IMG/VR virus record: IMGVR_UViG_3300020463_001175
Location: 1 to 41,019 of that record
Direction: 5' to 3' (one strand)
Source: a virus
Length of the DNA stretch: 41,019 nucleotides
Made by a program: the position numbers and the translations under genes. Below the pieces are notes generated by a model. The model did not search any database, was not told the DNA's origin, and saw only the letters and a list, made by a program, of their open reading frames with translations. Shown here piece by piece: positions 7,161 through 13,611 of this stretch (position 1 is the first letter of the stretch; every line of letters begins with the position of its first letter).

Positions 7161-8001
7161 CTTTTATCTTTGCTAGTTTCTCTCTTGTTTGTTCATCATT
7201 AATCGTTGGCGTTATGCCTAATACCTTAACAAATAAGTTTCCCGTTTGTCCTGATCTTTGATCTGGTAATCCTTGTCCGCTTATACTAAAAGTTGTGTTG
7301 GAGTTTGTGCCTGATGGAACATTAACACTTAAGGTTCTTCCGTGTAATGTTTCTACTCTTATGTTTGTGCCTAATAACAAATCGAATACACTTACATTCC
7401 TTGTTATATATAAATTTATGCCTTCCACGTCATACTCGGGGTGCCTTTTGACTCTTACTTTAACCAATAAGTTTCCTCTTGGCACTTGTGGTACTTGGTC
7501 TCCGCCCATTCCTGGATAACGTATAGTGTCTCCTGGACGTACACCCTTAGGTAATGTTATGTTTACTGTTTGTTGTTTGCCACTTGGTAATCTAAAATTG
7601 GCAATTAGGTCTTTACCTTTTATAATATCTTCTAGTTCAATATCTGCGGCTATGGTTATATCTTGATTACGCATTTGCCTTTGTCTAAAAGGACTATTTG
7701 GCTGTGCAAATCCGTCGCCAAAGAATGTAGAAAAGATATCATTCATATCTCCGCCGTTGAAATGGAAAGTTGTACCGTTTTGTGAGAAGCCTTGTTGTTG
7801 TGGATCAGTAGTTCCAAACTGATCATACATCTGTCGCTTCTGTGGATCTTTTAATGCTGTGTAGGCTTCATTAACTTGTTTGAATTTGGACTCGTCACCC
7901 CCTCTGTCAGGGTGGTGTTGCATACTTTGTTTCTTATATGCTTTCTTTAATTCAGAGTCTGAAGCTGTTTTATCAACACCTAATATATTGTAATAGTCCA
8001 T
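7135..8001 (-). CDS. dnaJ: DnaJ-type co-chaperone lacking the zinc-finger domain
   Basis: The J-domain occupies residues 1-65 with the HPD tripeptide at 30-32, which stimulates DnaK ATPase. A Gly/Phe/Gln-rich linker follows (FHFNGGDMNDIF region), then the two C-terminal beta domains that hold substrate (LPSGKQQTVNITLPKG, VSVFDLLLG). No CxxCxGxG repeats are present, so it is type B (CbpA-like). 288 residues fits that class. The start is fixed by the J-domain (MDYYNILGV), yet no Shine-Dalgarno precedes it; instead a GATAAGTA box lies exactly 6 nt upstream. It heads the deformylase-ClpA operon and presumably works with host DnaK, since no phage DnaK is visible here. Confidence 0.93.
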   Translation of the reverse strand: MDYYNILGVDKTASDSELKKAYKKQSMQHHPDRGGDESKFKQVNEAYTALKDPQKRQMYDQFGTTDPQQQGFSQNGTTFHFNGGDMNDIFSTFFGDGFAQPNSPFRQRQMRNQDITIAADIELEDIIKGKDLIANFRLPSGKQQTVNITLPKGVRPGDTIRYPGMGGDQVPQVPRGNLLVKVRVKRHPEYDVEGINLYITRNVSVFDLLLGTNIRVETLHGRTLSVNVPSGTNSNTTFSISGQGLPDQRSGQTGNLFVKVLGITPTINDEQTREKLAKIKDEIDISPK

Positions 8002-8006
8002 ACTAT

Positions 8007-8014
8007 TACTTATC
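8007..8014 (-). promoter_or_regulatory. Late-promoter variant GATAAGTA, predicted leaderless start at 8001
   Basis: Reads GATAAGTA on the minus strand in the short gap before dnaJ. The predicted +1 is 8001, the A of the dnaJ ATG. The dnaJ start is independently fixed by its J-domain, which strengthens this spacing. Confidence 0.5.
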
Positions 8015-8024
8015 GGTGTCTATG

Positions 8025-8363
8025 TTACTTTTTACCTGATCGTGAACCTGTATATAGTCCAAACCAAGCCGCACCAGCACCTACTACAATGCTAACCAAA
8101 CCTGATTGTTCCATTGTTGGTTGCGGTAAAGCCATATACCATATTACTACTTTGTATAATAAAAATATATAAGTTGTAATAAAAATACGTGGAAATATTC
8201 TCCAACTATCTACTGCTTTCGCAAGATCGATAAGTCCTTGATACTTGTTTTTTGAACTGTCAACTACATTAGTATCAACCTCTAATTCTATATTCACTTT
8301 TTTCGTAGTGTCTGCCACAGGCTTCGCCCCCTTTTTGTCTATTACTTTATTTTCTTTTTCCAT
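8025..8363 (-). CDS. Small membrane protein, possible holin (112 aa)
   Basis: The first ~45 residues are charged and cytoplasmic-looking. Two hydrophobic segments follow, at about 56-78 (RIFITTYIFLLYKVVIWYMA) and 88-105 (GLVSIVVGAGAAWFGLY), then a short basic tail (GSRSGKK). Two membrane spans, small size, a basic C-terminus and a position in the lysis cluster with endolysin and spanins are compatible with a holin, but no family signature proves it. The start overlaps the end of the MscS-like gene by 17 bases. Confidence 0.55.
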   Translation of the reverse strand: MEKENKVIDKKGAKPVADTTKKVNIELEVDTNVVDSSKNKYQGLIDLAKAVDSWRIFPRIFITTYIFLLYKVVIWYMALPQPTMEQSGLVSIVVGAGAAWFGLYTGSRSGKK

Positions 8364-8781
8364 TTTTTAATTCTTGTATATGTTCTTGGTTTTCTTTTAT
8401 CTTTTGTGTTTGTGCCTTGTCGATCATTTCTTGTAGTCTTCGCCCTTTTTCTGCTTTGCTGTCCAAGTGTAAATCTTTGTTTATAATCTTTTCAAGTTTA
8501 TGAAATTTTAATCTATCATTTGGTATAAATTGCCACACATAACCTTTATCTTTATAAACACCAAACACACTTTCTCTAAATCCTATTCTTACTATAATTG
8601 CATCATGGTCATCTAGTATGATATGATCGCCTTCATTAAATGCAGGATTAAATTTAAACTTTAATCCACTCATTAAATTAGTTGCAAAGTCTTTAAACCA
8701 AAAAACTGCTGATAGCGATATTAAAATAGCTATCCAGGGAGCAAGTACATCTGCAAGGTCTAGTCCTAATTGGTCAAACAT
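8347..8781 (-). CDS. MscS-like mini-channel protein (144 aa)
   Basis: One strong membrane segment (about residues 9-30, VLAPWIAILISLSAVFWF) is followed by an amphipathic stretch. Then comes a beta domain resembling the middle (Sm-like) domain of MscS mechanosensitive channels: FNEGDHIILDDHDAIIVRIG, then FIPNDRLKFHKLEKI, which parallels the IPN(S/x)xL signature. A Lys/Gln-rich coiled C-terminus replaces the MscS alpha/beta cage. Full MscS has about 286 residues and three spans; this has only the pore-helix-plus-beta part. It lies between spanins and a putative holin, so a membrane-permeability role in lysis or osmotic control is a fair inference. The fold call is by eye. Confidence 0.6.
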   Translation of the reverse strand: MFDQLGLDLADVLAPWIAILISLSAVFWFKDFATNLMSGLKFKFNPAFNEGDHIILDDHDAIIVRIGFRESVFGVYKDKGYVWQFIPNDRLKFHKLEKIINKDLHLDSKAEKGRRLQEMIDKAQTQKIKENQEHIQELKNGKRK

Positions 8782-8782
8782 T

Positions 8783-9028
8783 TTACTTCTTCTCTAATGC
8801 TTTCAATCTCTTTTCCATAGCATCTAATTTTGTCTTTAGTGCTGGAAACTTCTGCATAGTTTTTTCTTCAGCAGTTAATATTTTAAGATCATATCTTTCT
8901 GCCGCCCAGTTGTACCATGATTCCATCTTTCCATAGAACCATTTACCCATTGCTGTCTTTTTGAACCAGGCATTTGTAGCCTGTCCAAGTACTGCACCTA
9001 CTATTGATTTAATTAAGAAAAACCACAT
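8783..9028 (-). CDS. Small membrane-anchored protein with C-terminal coiled coil (81 aa)
   Basis: Residues 1-20 are a hydrophobic, glycine-containing segment (MWFFLIKSIVGAVLGQ). An aromatic amphipathic middle follows (WFYGKMESWYNWAAERY), then a short Lys/Glu coiled coil (KTKLDAMEKRLKALEKK). No family recognised. It is the first gene after the late promoter at 9051-9058, with AAAGGAT as ribosome site, and leads into the MscS-like and holin-like genes. It may oligomerise at the membrane as a lysis factor; this is inference from context. Confidence 0.6.
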   Translation of the reverse strand: MWFFLIKSIVGAVLGQATNAWFKKTAMGKWFYGKMESWYNWAAERYDLKILTAEEKTMQKFPALKTKLDAMEKRLKALEKK

Positions 9029-9050
9029 ATAATATCCTTTGTTATATGTG

Positions 9051-9058
9051 TATTTATC
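9051..9058 (-). promoter_or_regulatory. T4-type late promoter GATAAATA
   Basis: GATAAATA on the minus strand; predicted +1 at 9045 and a 17-nt leader containing AAAGGAT before the ATG at 9028. It would drive 9028 to 8025. Confidence 0.7.
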
Positions 9059-9070
9059 GAAGAGAAGTGG

Positions 9071-9460
9071 TTATTTGCTGTTGGGCTTGTTCTTGGTACC
9101 TTCGTAGTACTCTTTGTAAGACTTGATTATTTCGTCTTGCTGTAGCATATATGCACGTATTTGTGCGAAGTTTTTAGCTAGAGCTTCGTATCCTTCGTCA
9201 GTTAAGCCAAATAACACAGGATCTACTCCACCTGCTTTCAGCTTTTCAAACACTTCATCAGCATTATCAGACGTAATGATAGTCCATTTAAGTTCTTCTA
9301 ACTTAGGTGTTAGAGGAGCAGGAAGCTCAAGAGGTTGTCTTTCGACTTCTGTCTTAAAAACGTCTAGTTGTCTAACACTACTACATCCACTAATAAGGAA
9401 CGTACTTAGGATTAGCAATACTAGGACACTCTGAGTTGATTTCAGACTTTTTAGTAGCAT
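9071..9460 (-). CDS. Outer-membrane spanin-like lipoprotein (o-spanin)
   Basis: The N-terminus is a signal peptide with a lipobox LISG|C at about residues 23-27 (FLISGCSS), so the mature protein should be lipid-anchored, presumably in the outer membrane. The mature part is ~100 residues, Pro-rich at first (LELPAPLTPKLEELKW), then helical. It starts inside the upstream gene (71-base overlap), whose product has the i-spanin layout. Overlapping i-/o-spanin genes are the classic Rz/Rz1 arrangement that fuses inner and outer membranes at the end of lysis. The partly folded, longer mature domain is unlike the tiny lambda Rz1, so identity rests on lipobox and overlap. Confidence 0.7.
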   Translation of the reverse strand: MLLKSLKSTQSVLVLLILSTFLISGCSSVRQLDVFKTEVERQPLELPAPLTPKLEELKWTIITSDNADEVFEKLKAGGVDPVLFGLTDEGYEALAKNFAQIRAYMLQQDEIIKSYKEYYEGTKNKPNSK

Positions 9461-9875
9461 TTTTCTCTTTCTCCGTTAGCGGACTTCCCATGGCAATTTC
9501 ATTACATCTATTGCCTTCGGAACTTCCTTTATTAATTATTCGTTCAACGGAACCTGGTCTTTCATTTGCGAGTGAACCAATATCACGCACTTCACCTTTT
9601 CCGTTTATTTTATTGAATTTCTTGTCTAAGTTTGCAAATTCTTTTTTAAGATCATCATGTTGCTTTTGTAAGTTTGCTTTGATGTTAGCCTGTGCTTCAA
9701 AATCTGCTTTCATCTGTGTAATGACAGCTTTTTGATCTTCAACACTCTGCTCTAACTTGGCATTGTTAGCTTCTGATGTAGCCAAGTCTGCTTTTAGATT
9801 CTTTACATATATAAAGCCTCCGCCTGCACCTGCTAACATTACTACTACTAATGCAATCTTTATAGAACTAAACAC
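9390..9875 (-). CDS. Inner-membrane spanin-like protein (i-spanin)
   Basis: An N-terminal membrane anchor (residues 5-24, IKIALVVVMLAGAGGGFIYV) is followed by a long periplasmic coiled coil to about residue 90 (LEQSVEDQKAVITQMK, LKKEFANLDKKFNK). A C-terminal tail with two cysteines (NRCNEIA, NSECPSI) completes it. This is the i-spanin architecture; length 161 fits. The start is GTG at 9875, supported by GGAGAG just upstream. The o-spanin gene begins within its 3' end. Partner of the lipoprotein above in outer-membrane disruption. Confidence 0.7.
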   Translation of the reverse strand: MFSSIKIALVVVMLAGAGGGFIYVKNLKADLATSEANNAKLEQSVEDQKAVITQMKADFEAQANIKANLQKQHDDLKKEFANLDKKFNKINGKGEVRDIGSLANERPGSVERIINKGSSEGNRCNEIAMGSPLTEKEKNATKKSEINSECPSIANPKYVPY

Positions 9876-10092
9876 TTTTGCTCTCCACTAGTTTGATAAA
9901 GTCGCCAACAGTTACTACTTCAGCTTCTTCTTGCTCAGAAATTTTTACACCTGTTGCATTTTGTATTGCAATGGTCATCTCAACGATATCAAAGTCGTCA
10001 GCATTTAAGTCATCTACTAAAGATGCACCTGGTACGACCTTAGACGCATCAATGCCTAAGTGTTCTGCTATTGCTTTAACTACTTTTTCCAT
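9868..10092 (-). CDS. Acyl-carrier-protein homologue lacking the phosphopantetheine serine
   Basis: 74 residues align along their full length with bacterial ACP: LVDDLNADDFDIVEM against the canonical EDLGADSLDTVEL, followed by acidic helix III. At the invariant DSL position the sequence is Asp32-Asp33-Phe34-Asp35, so the Ser that carries 4'-phosphopantetheine is Asp (codon GAC on the minus strand). It should therefore be unable to carry acyl chains by the usual chemistry. It could act as an ACP mimic or regulator, or have a purely structural role. It overlaps the i-spanin start by 8 bases and the small Cys protein by 17, placing it in the lysis cluster. Family call is strong, function unknown. 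Confidence 0.8.
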   Translation of the reverse strand: MEKVVKAIAEHLGIDASKVVPGASLVDDLNADDFDIVEMTIAIQNATGVKISEQEEAEVVTVGDFIKLVESKSV

Positions 10093-10222
10093 CTTTTTCC
10101 TCTTCTAAGTAACGTGGATTTTCACAGACAACTATTTCAATTGGTCTGTTATCTCCATCTCTAAATTCTTCGATTAATCTGCCTTCGTGCTGTCTTCCGC
10201 AGTTTTGGCAATAACCAATCAT
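10076..10222 (-). CDS. Very small Cys-containing protein (48 aa)
   Basis: I place the start at ATG 10222, which overlaps the endolysin stop (ATGA) and gives MIGYCQNCGRQH; an upstream in-frame ATG at 10270 would add 16 residues. The CQNCGR knuckle plus His and a later Cys (VVCENP) suggest a single zinc-binding turn. The rest is acidic (LEEEKDGKSS). Function unknown. The gene bridges endolysin and the ACP-like gene in one overlapping unit. Confidence 0.5.
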   Translation of the reverse strand: MIGYCQNCGRQHEGRLIEEFRDGDNRPIEIVVCENPRYLEEEKDGKSS

Positions 10223-10728
10223 ATCATTGTTTTTGCTAAATCTGTTGTCTCGGTGACACGTCTTGTCCAACCCTTACCAAACGTTGCAAAGGTACTTAAT
10301 TGTTCATAGTAACTTTGTCTAGCCTGTTGGAAACTCTCAATACTTTGCTCAATGCCATTTGCCTCAACATACTCAGCAACCTTTTTTAATGTATTAGGAC
10401 CAATCCCACCGTCAACTGTTGTACCTATCATTCTTTGTAGGTATTTTGCTGAACGTCCTGGACCTGCGTTAACACCAAAGTCGAATACACATAAGTCTAA
10501 TCCACCTGGTAAGTCATCGCCTTTTACTTTATCCCAATAATTCTTTTTATAAATTGGAGCAACATCTTCGACTAATAAGTCTTTCATGTCTTTACTTCCG
10601 CCCCATTCCTCGTAAACTCTTTTTGTAACACCTAAGTTAGTTTCACCACCTGGATCTTTTGGGTGGTTTACATATCCACCTTCGTGATGCAGAATAGTCT
10701 CTAGGCATTTTTGATAATTTGATTCCAT
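10219..10728 (-). CDS. Endolysin, glycoside hydrolase 108 type
   Basis: A lysozyme-like muramidase of the GH108 family. Near the N-terminus is the HHEGGYVNHPKDPGG motif with catalytic Glu16, then TNLGVT and NYWDKVKGDDLPGGLD, all typical of the family. The C-terminal half has the small peptidoglycan-binding-3 pattern (GTTVDGGIGPNTLKKV). No signal peptide, so release would need a holin. I choose ATG 10728 (MESNYQKCLE, 169 aa) because AAGGAA lies just upstream; the longer frame from 10797 adds a non-homologous segment inside the preceding gene. It heads the lysis cluster that continues into the spanins. Confidence 0.9.
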   Translation of the reverse strand: MESNYQKCLETILHHEGGYVNHPKDPGGETNLGVTKRVYEEWGGSKDMKDLLVEDVAPIYKKNYWDKVKGDDLPGGLDLCVFDFGVNAGPGRSAKYLQRMIGTTVDGGIGPNTLKKVAEYVEANGIEQSIESFQQARQSYYEQLSTFATFGKGWTRRVTETTDLAKTMI

Positions 10729-10729
10729 C

Positions 10730-11443
10730 TTAATTCCTTTTAGTAACGACTGTATAGCCTTCGTTGGTAATAAGAATCTTATCACCATATTTTTCAATAT
10801 CGTAGTCGCCTAAGTATTTAGTAAGGTAAATTGTCTCAGCCCAAGAATTGACATTGTATGATTCTGTAACTGCTTTATCCATTTCATCAGCTTTACCAAA
10901 ATCTTCAACCTTTAGTGTTAATGGGTCAGCATATATCTTTTTAAAAGTAATATGGTCTTGTAACATTTCAATACTATCTAAGTAACTTTTATTAAAAAAG
11001 TTCTTATAGTTTTCCATATTATTTTCATTTACTTTAATATCATAAGCATCATTGTCTAAAGGTACTGTTTCTGCAATAGCTTCTGGACTACAATCATTGC
11101 TTTTAAAACTTTTGTAATATCTAAATTTCATTCCGTCTAGTTCGGATAACTTCTGTACACCGTCAACAATCTCGTGTATCTGTTTAGGTACATCTTTGTT
11201 ACGTTCCATCTCAACAAATACTTTGTAAGTTCCGTCTGCTTGTTCACCTGATGTAGTGTCAGCATCTAAAATAAAACTATAACCTTTTTCTAAAAAGTTT
11301 TCTAGGTCTTTTGCTGATTCTCTTGTTCTAGCTGAAAAGCTCAATACAACGATATTCTTATCATCACCCATCTTAGATTTAAATGAATCTATTTCAAATA
11401 TATCGTAAACTAATGACCTAAGGTCGCCTTTGTTTAGTCCCAT
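10730..11443 (-). CDS. Late protein of unknown function (237 aa)
   Basis: Not recognised. The N-terminal half looks like an alpha/beta fold (NIVVLSFSARTRESAKDL, YKVFVEMERNKDVPKQI); the C-terminal half is more polar. There is no membrane segment or catalytic motif. It is joined to the upstream gene by TAATG and to endolysin by near-overlap, so it is expressed from the late promoter at 11987. A virion or assembly role is suggested by that expression alone. Confidence 0.6.
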   Translation of the reverse strand: MGLNKGDLRSLVYDIFEIDSFKSKMGDDKNIVVLSFSARTRESAKDLENFLEKGYSFILDADTTSGEQADGTYKVFVEMERNKDVPKQIHEIVDGVQKLSELDGMKFRYYKSFKSNDCSPEAIAETVPLDNDAYDIKVNENNMENYKNFFNKSYLDSIEMLQDHITFKKIYADPLTLKVEDFGKADEMDKAVTESYNVNSWAETIYLTKYLGDYDIEKYGDKILITNEGYTVVTKRN

Positions 11444-11961
11444 TATACTGCTCCACCTTCTGCATTAACTTCTGCATCTTGTGGAACGTCATCTACTGCT
11501 GGTTGCGTTGATGCAGTAGCAGGTTCTTTAACAAAATCTAGTTGCTCTTTGTATCCACTGTAAATGTTAAGTATTAGGTCCTTAGGCATTGTAATATTTA
11601 CTAACCAAATAGGTAGTCTATCAAGTTTACCTTTTTTAGAACCCGGTCTAATATCATCTGGTTTACGTATCCTACGTGGCTTTAATAATGAGCTCTTTTT
11701 GTATGACACTTTACAGTCATAATCTAATAGTCTTTTACCACCCATTGGGTCTGGCATCTTATCTTTAGGCCACATAAATTCACAAGATACCCAATGCTTT
11801 TCGATCTTTGGACCTGATGCTAATTCACCATCTTCCCAGTTATCGTATACATATAAATCTAATTCGTCTAGAACACGTTCGAAGTCTTTTAATACACTAA
11901 AAGCGGTATCGCTTTCGTATATTCCTTCTACGTTTTTAACTATGTCCATTACATCTTGCAT
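11443..11961 (-). CDS. Late protein of unknown function with disordered acidic tail (172 aa)
   Basis: I place the start at ATG 11961 (MQDVMDIVKNVEG) because AGGTGA lies 5 nt upstream; the frame also allows GTG 11970, which would overlap that site. The body has Trp-rich and basic segments (HWVSCEFMWPKDKMPDP, LLKPRRIRKPDDIRPG); the last ~25 residues are Ala/Pro/Glu-rich and probably disordered. I recall similar unassigned proteins in marine T4-like phages but no function. Confidence 0.6.
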   Translation of the reverse strand: MQDVMDIVKNVEGIYESDTAFSVLKDFERVLDELDLYVYDNWEDGELASGPKIEKHWVSCEFMWPKDKMPDPMGGKRLLDYDCKVSYKKSSLLKPRRIRKPDDIRPGSKKGKLDRLPIWLVNITMPKDLILNIYSGYKEQLDFVKEPATASTQPAVDDVPQDAEVNAEGGAV

Positions 11962-11986
11962 TCGTCTCACCTATAGCTTATACACT

Positions 11987-11994
11987 TATTTATC
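11987..11994 (-). promoter_or_regulatory. T4-type late promoter GATAAATA
   Basis: GATAAATA on the minus strand; predicted +1 at 11981 and a 20-nt leader with AGGTGA before ATG 11961. It would feed the endolysin-spanin cluster. Confidence 0.7.
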
Positions 11995-12127
11995 CACTTT
12001 ACTTTTATAACCACGCACTTTTGTTTCTGGTCCAACCAGGTAAATATTTGTGTAGAGACGCATATTAGTTGTTTTCTATATAGCTAAGATGTTCCTTTAC
12101 GTGATTAACTCATAAAGGAGATACTTA
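11995..12127 (+). promoter_or_regulatory. Divergent intergenic region upstream of phoH, with a small palindrome
   Basis: About 130 bases between the minus-strand late promoter and the phoH ATG. It contains a perfect 5-bp inverted repeat with a 3-base loop, CTGGTCCAACCAG at 12027-12039, possibly an operator. AT-rich stretches such as CTATATAG near 12076 could hold a -10 element, but I see no -35 at good spacing. AAGGAGAT just before the ATG is a strong ribosome site. Confidence 0.4.
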
Positions 12128-12841
12128 ATGGGTGCTAAAAGAGCCAAAAGACGTTACGAACAGCAACGTTCGAACATTATTAACTTTCAACCAAACAAAC
12201 ACAAACAAGTACAAATATTACCCAGAAATAAAAATCAAGAAACATATATGCTAAAACTGTTGGACGCCCGAAAAGACATAGTCTTTGGAATAGGTCCTGC
12301 GGGAACCGGTAAGACCTTATTAGCGGTCCAGGTGGCTATTAAGAATTTTAAAGAAGGATTGTTTGACAAGATTGTGATCACAAGACCAGCTGTGTCAGTA
12401 GACGAGGATTTAGGGTTTCTTCCAGGAAGTATGGAAGAAAAGATGGCGCCTTGGACTAGACCAATTTTTGACGTATTTAAAGAATATTTTCATCCAAAGG
12501 AAATATCAAGTATGCTTGAAGATGACATAGTAGAAATTGCTCCACTCTCTTATATGCGAGGGCGTACTTTCAAAAAGGCATTTATCGTTGCTGATGAAAT
12601 GCAAAATGCAACGGCAAGTCAAATGAAAATGTTATTAACTAGAATAGGTGAGAAATCACAGATGGCAGTTACAGGAGACTTGAACCAAGCAGACAGAATG
12701 TCAAATAACGGACTACTAGATTTTGTAAAAAAATTAGAAGGACATAGAGAAACATCACATATTGATATTGTGCGGTTCCAACATGGGGACATTGAAAGAC
12801 ACAAGGCAGTTAGTGAAGTTTTAGATATCTACGGAGATTAG
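12128..12841 (+). CDS. phoH: PhoH-like ATPase
   Basis: A P-loop protein of the PhoH family, common in marine phages and probably acting on RNA or in stress metabolism, though its phage role is unsettled. Walker A GPAGTGKT is at residues 56-63, Walker B is in FIVADEMQN, and the family-specific TRPAVSVDEDLGFLPG and TGDLNQAD segments are present. 237 residues is typical. It is the only large plus-strand gene in the first 39 kb and has its own ribosome site (AAGGAG). Its stop overlaps the stop of the convergent minus-strand gene by 3-4 bases, leaving no room for a dedicated terminator. Confidence 0.93.
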   Translation: MGAKRAKRRYEQQRSNIINFQPNKHKQVQILPRNKNQETYMLKLLDARKDIVFGIGPAGTGKTLLAVQVAIKNFKEGLFDKIVITRPAVSVDEDLGFLPGSMEEKMAPWTRPIFDVFKEYFHPKEISSMLEDDIVEIAPLSYMRGRTFKKAFIVADEMQNATASQMKMLLTRIGEKSQMAVTGDLNQADRMSNNGLLDFVKKLEGHRETSHIDIVRFQHGDIERHKAVSEVLDIYGD

Positions 12842-13611
12842 GCTTTATCGCCAGGAAGGTCTGTATCGTGTGAATCAACAGTATAGCTCTTTCTGGCGTG
12901 TTGCCATTTAGACCAACCGTTAAATGTAATTTTATTTGTTTGTATTATAGCATTATGTCTATCAACGGCAGTTTTAGTTAGCTCACTTGTACGAGCAACA
13001 ATCTTTTCACGTTTAATAGGAATAACTTGTACTATAGGATCACCTAATTTAATTAAAGTTCTTTTCTTTTCAAGCATCATAATATTAATAGGACTCATCA
13101 AAGCACCTAAGTCATGATCTATTACGCCAGGTACTGCCTCCCAGTTTCTTCCTTCAAAGAAATACATTGGAAAGTATAATAAACTCCAGTCCTTAGGTTG
13201 CCATATCTTCCAAGGACAATCTAATTTTACTGCCGAACGTACACCAAACTTTTGCATAACAGAACTATACTCATTAGTAACTTGATCTGCTGGATGATAG
13301 GCACTATTGTAATTGGTATCTGAATATCTAGTTTCAACCATCTGTCCATCTTCACTAGGAAGAAGTTCCATATCACACCAAGCTGGAATAATGAAGCCAG
13401 TCTTCATATAGTCACCTATACCAGGACAACCTCTTACAGTTTGTTCACTATCAATCTTATGTTTTTCCTTCTTTGTAAAGGTAGGCATCTTTTTCCATTG
13501 GCTAGGAACGAATTCAGAAGCAGGTTTAATGGGTGCGTACTTTCGTACAGCCCAATTTTCTGTTTCAAAATTTACAACAGGTTCCTGTTTTTTCTTAAAC
13601 CAATTAAACAT
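12838..13611 (-). CDS. Conserved-looking protein of unknown function (257 aa)
   Basis: The start is ATG 13611 (MFNWFKKKQEP), with AAGGAAC upstream; a TTG three bases earlier is unlikely. The protein is rich in Trp, Pro and aromatic residues (DWSLLYFPMYFFEGRNWEAV) and reads like a compact beta protein, with a repeated emphasis on straight Pro-Ile/Val strands (KLGDPIVQVIPIKRE). I do not recognise a catalytic motif and assign no function. It is the last gene of the sigma70-driven operon and follows thyX with a short overlap, so early or middle expression is likely. Confidence 0.6.
   Translation of the reverse strand: MFNWFKKKQEPVVNFETENWAVRKYAPIKPASEFVPSQWKKMPTFTKKEKHKIDSEQTVRGCPGIGDYMKTGFIIPAWCDMELLPSEDGQMVETRYSDTNYNSAYHPADQVTNEYSSVMQKFGVRSAVKLDCPWKIWQPKDWSLLYFPMYFFEGRNWEAVPGVIDHDLGALMSPINIMMLEKKRTLIKLGDPIVQVIPIKREKIVARTSELTKTAVDRHNAIIQTNKITFNGWSKWQHARKSYTVDSHDTDLPGDKA

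Noticed and set aside
10729-10797. Extended N-terminus of the endolysin
   Set aside because: The added residues have no GH108 similarity and lie inside the upstream gene; AAGGAA sits properly before ATG 10728.
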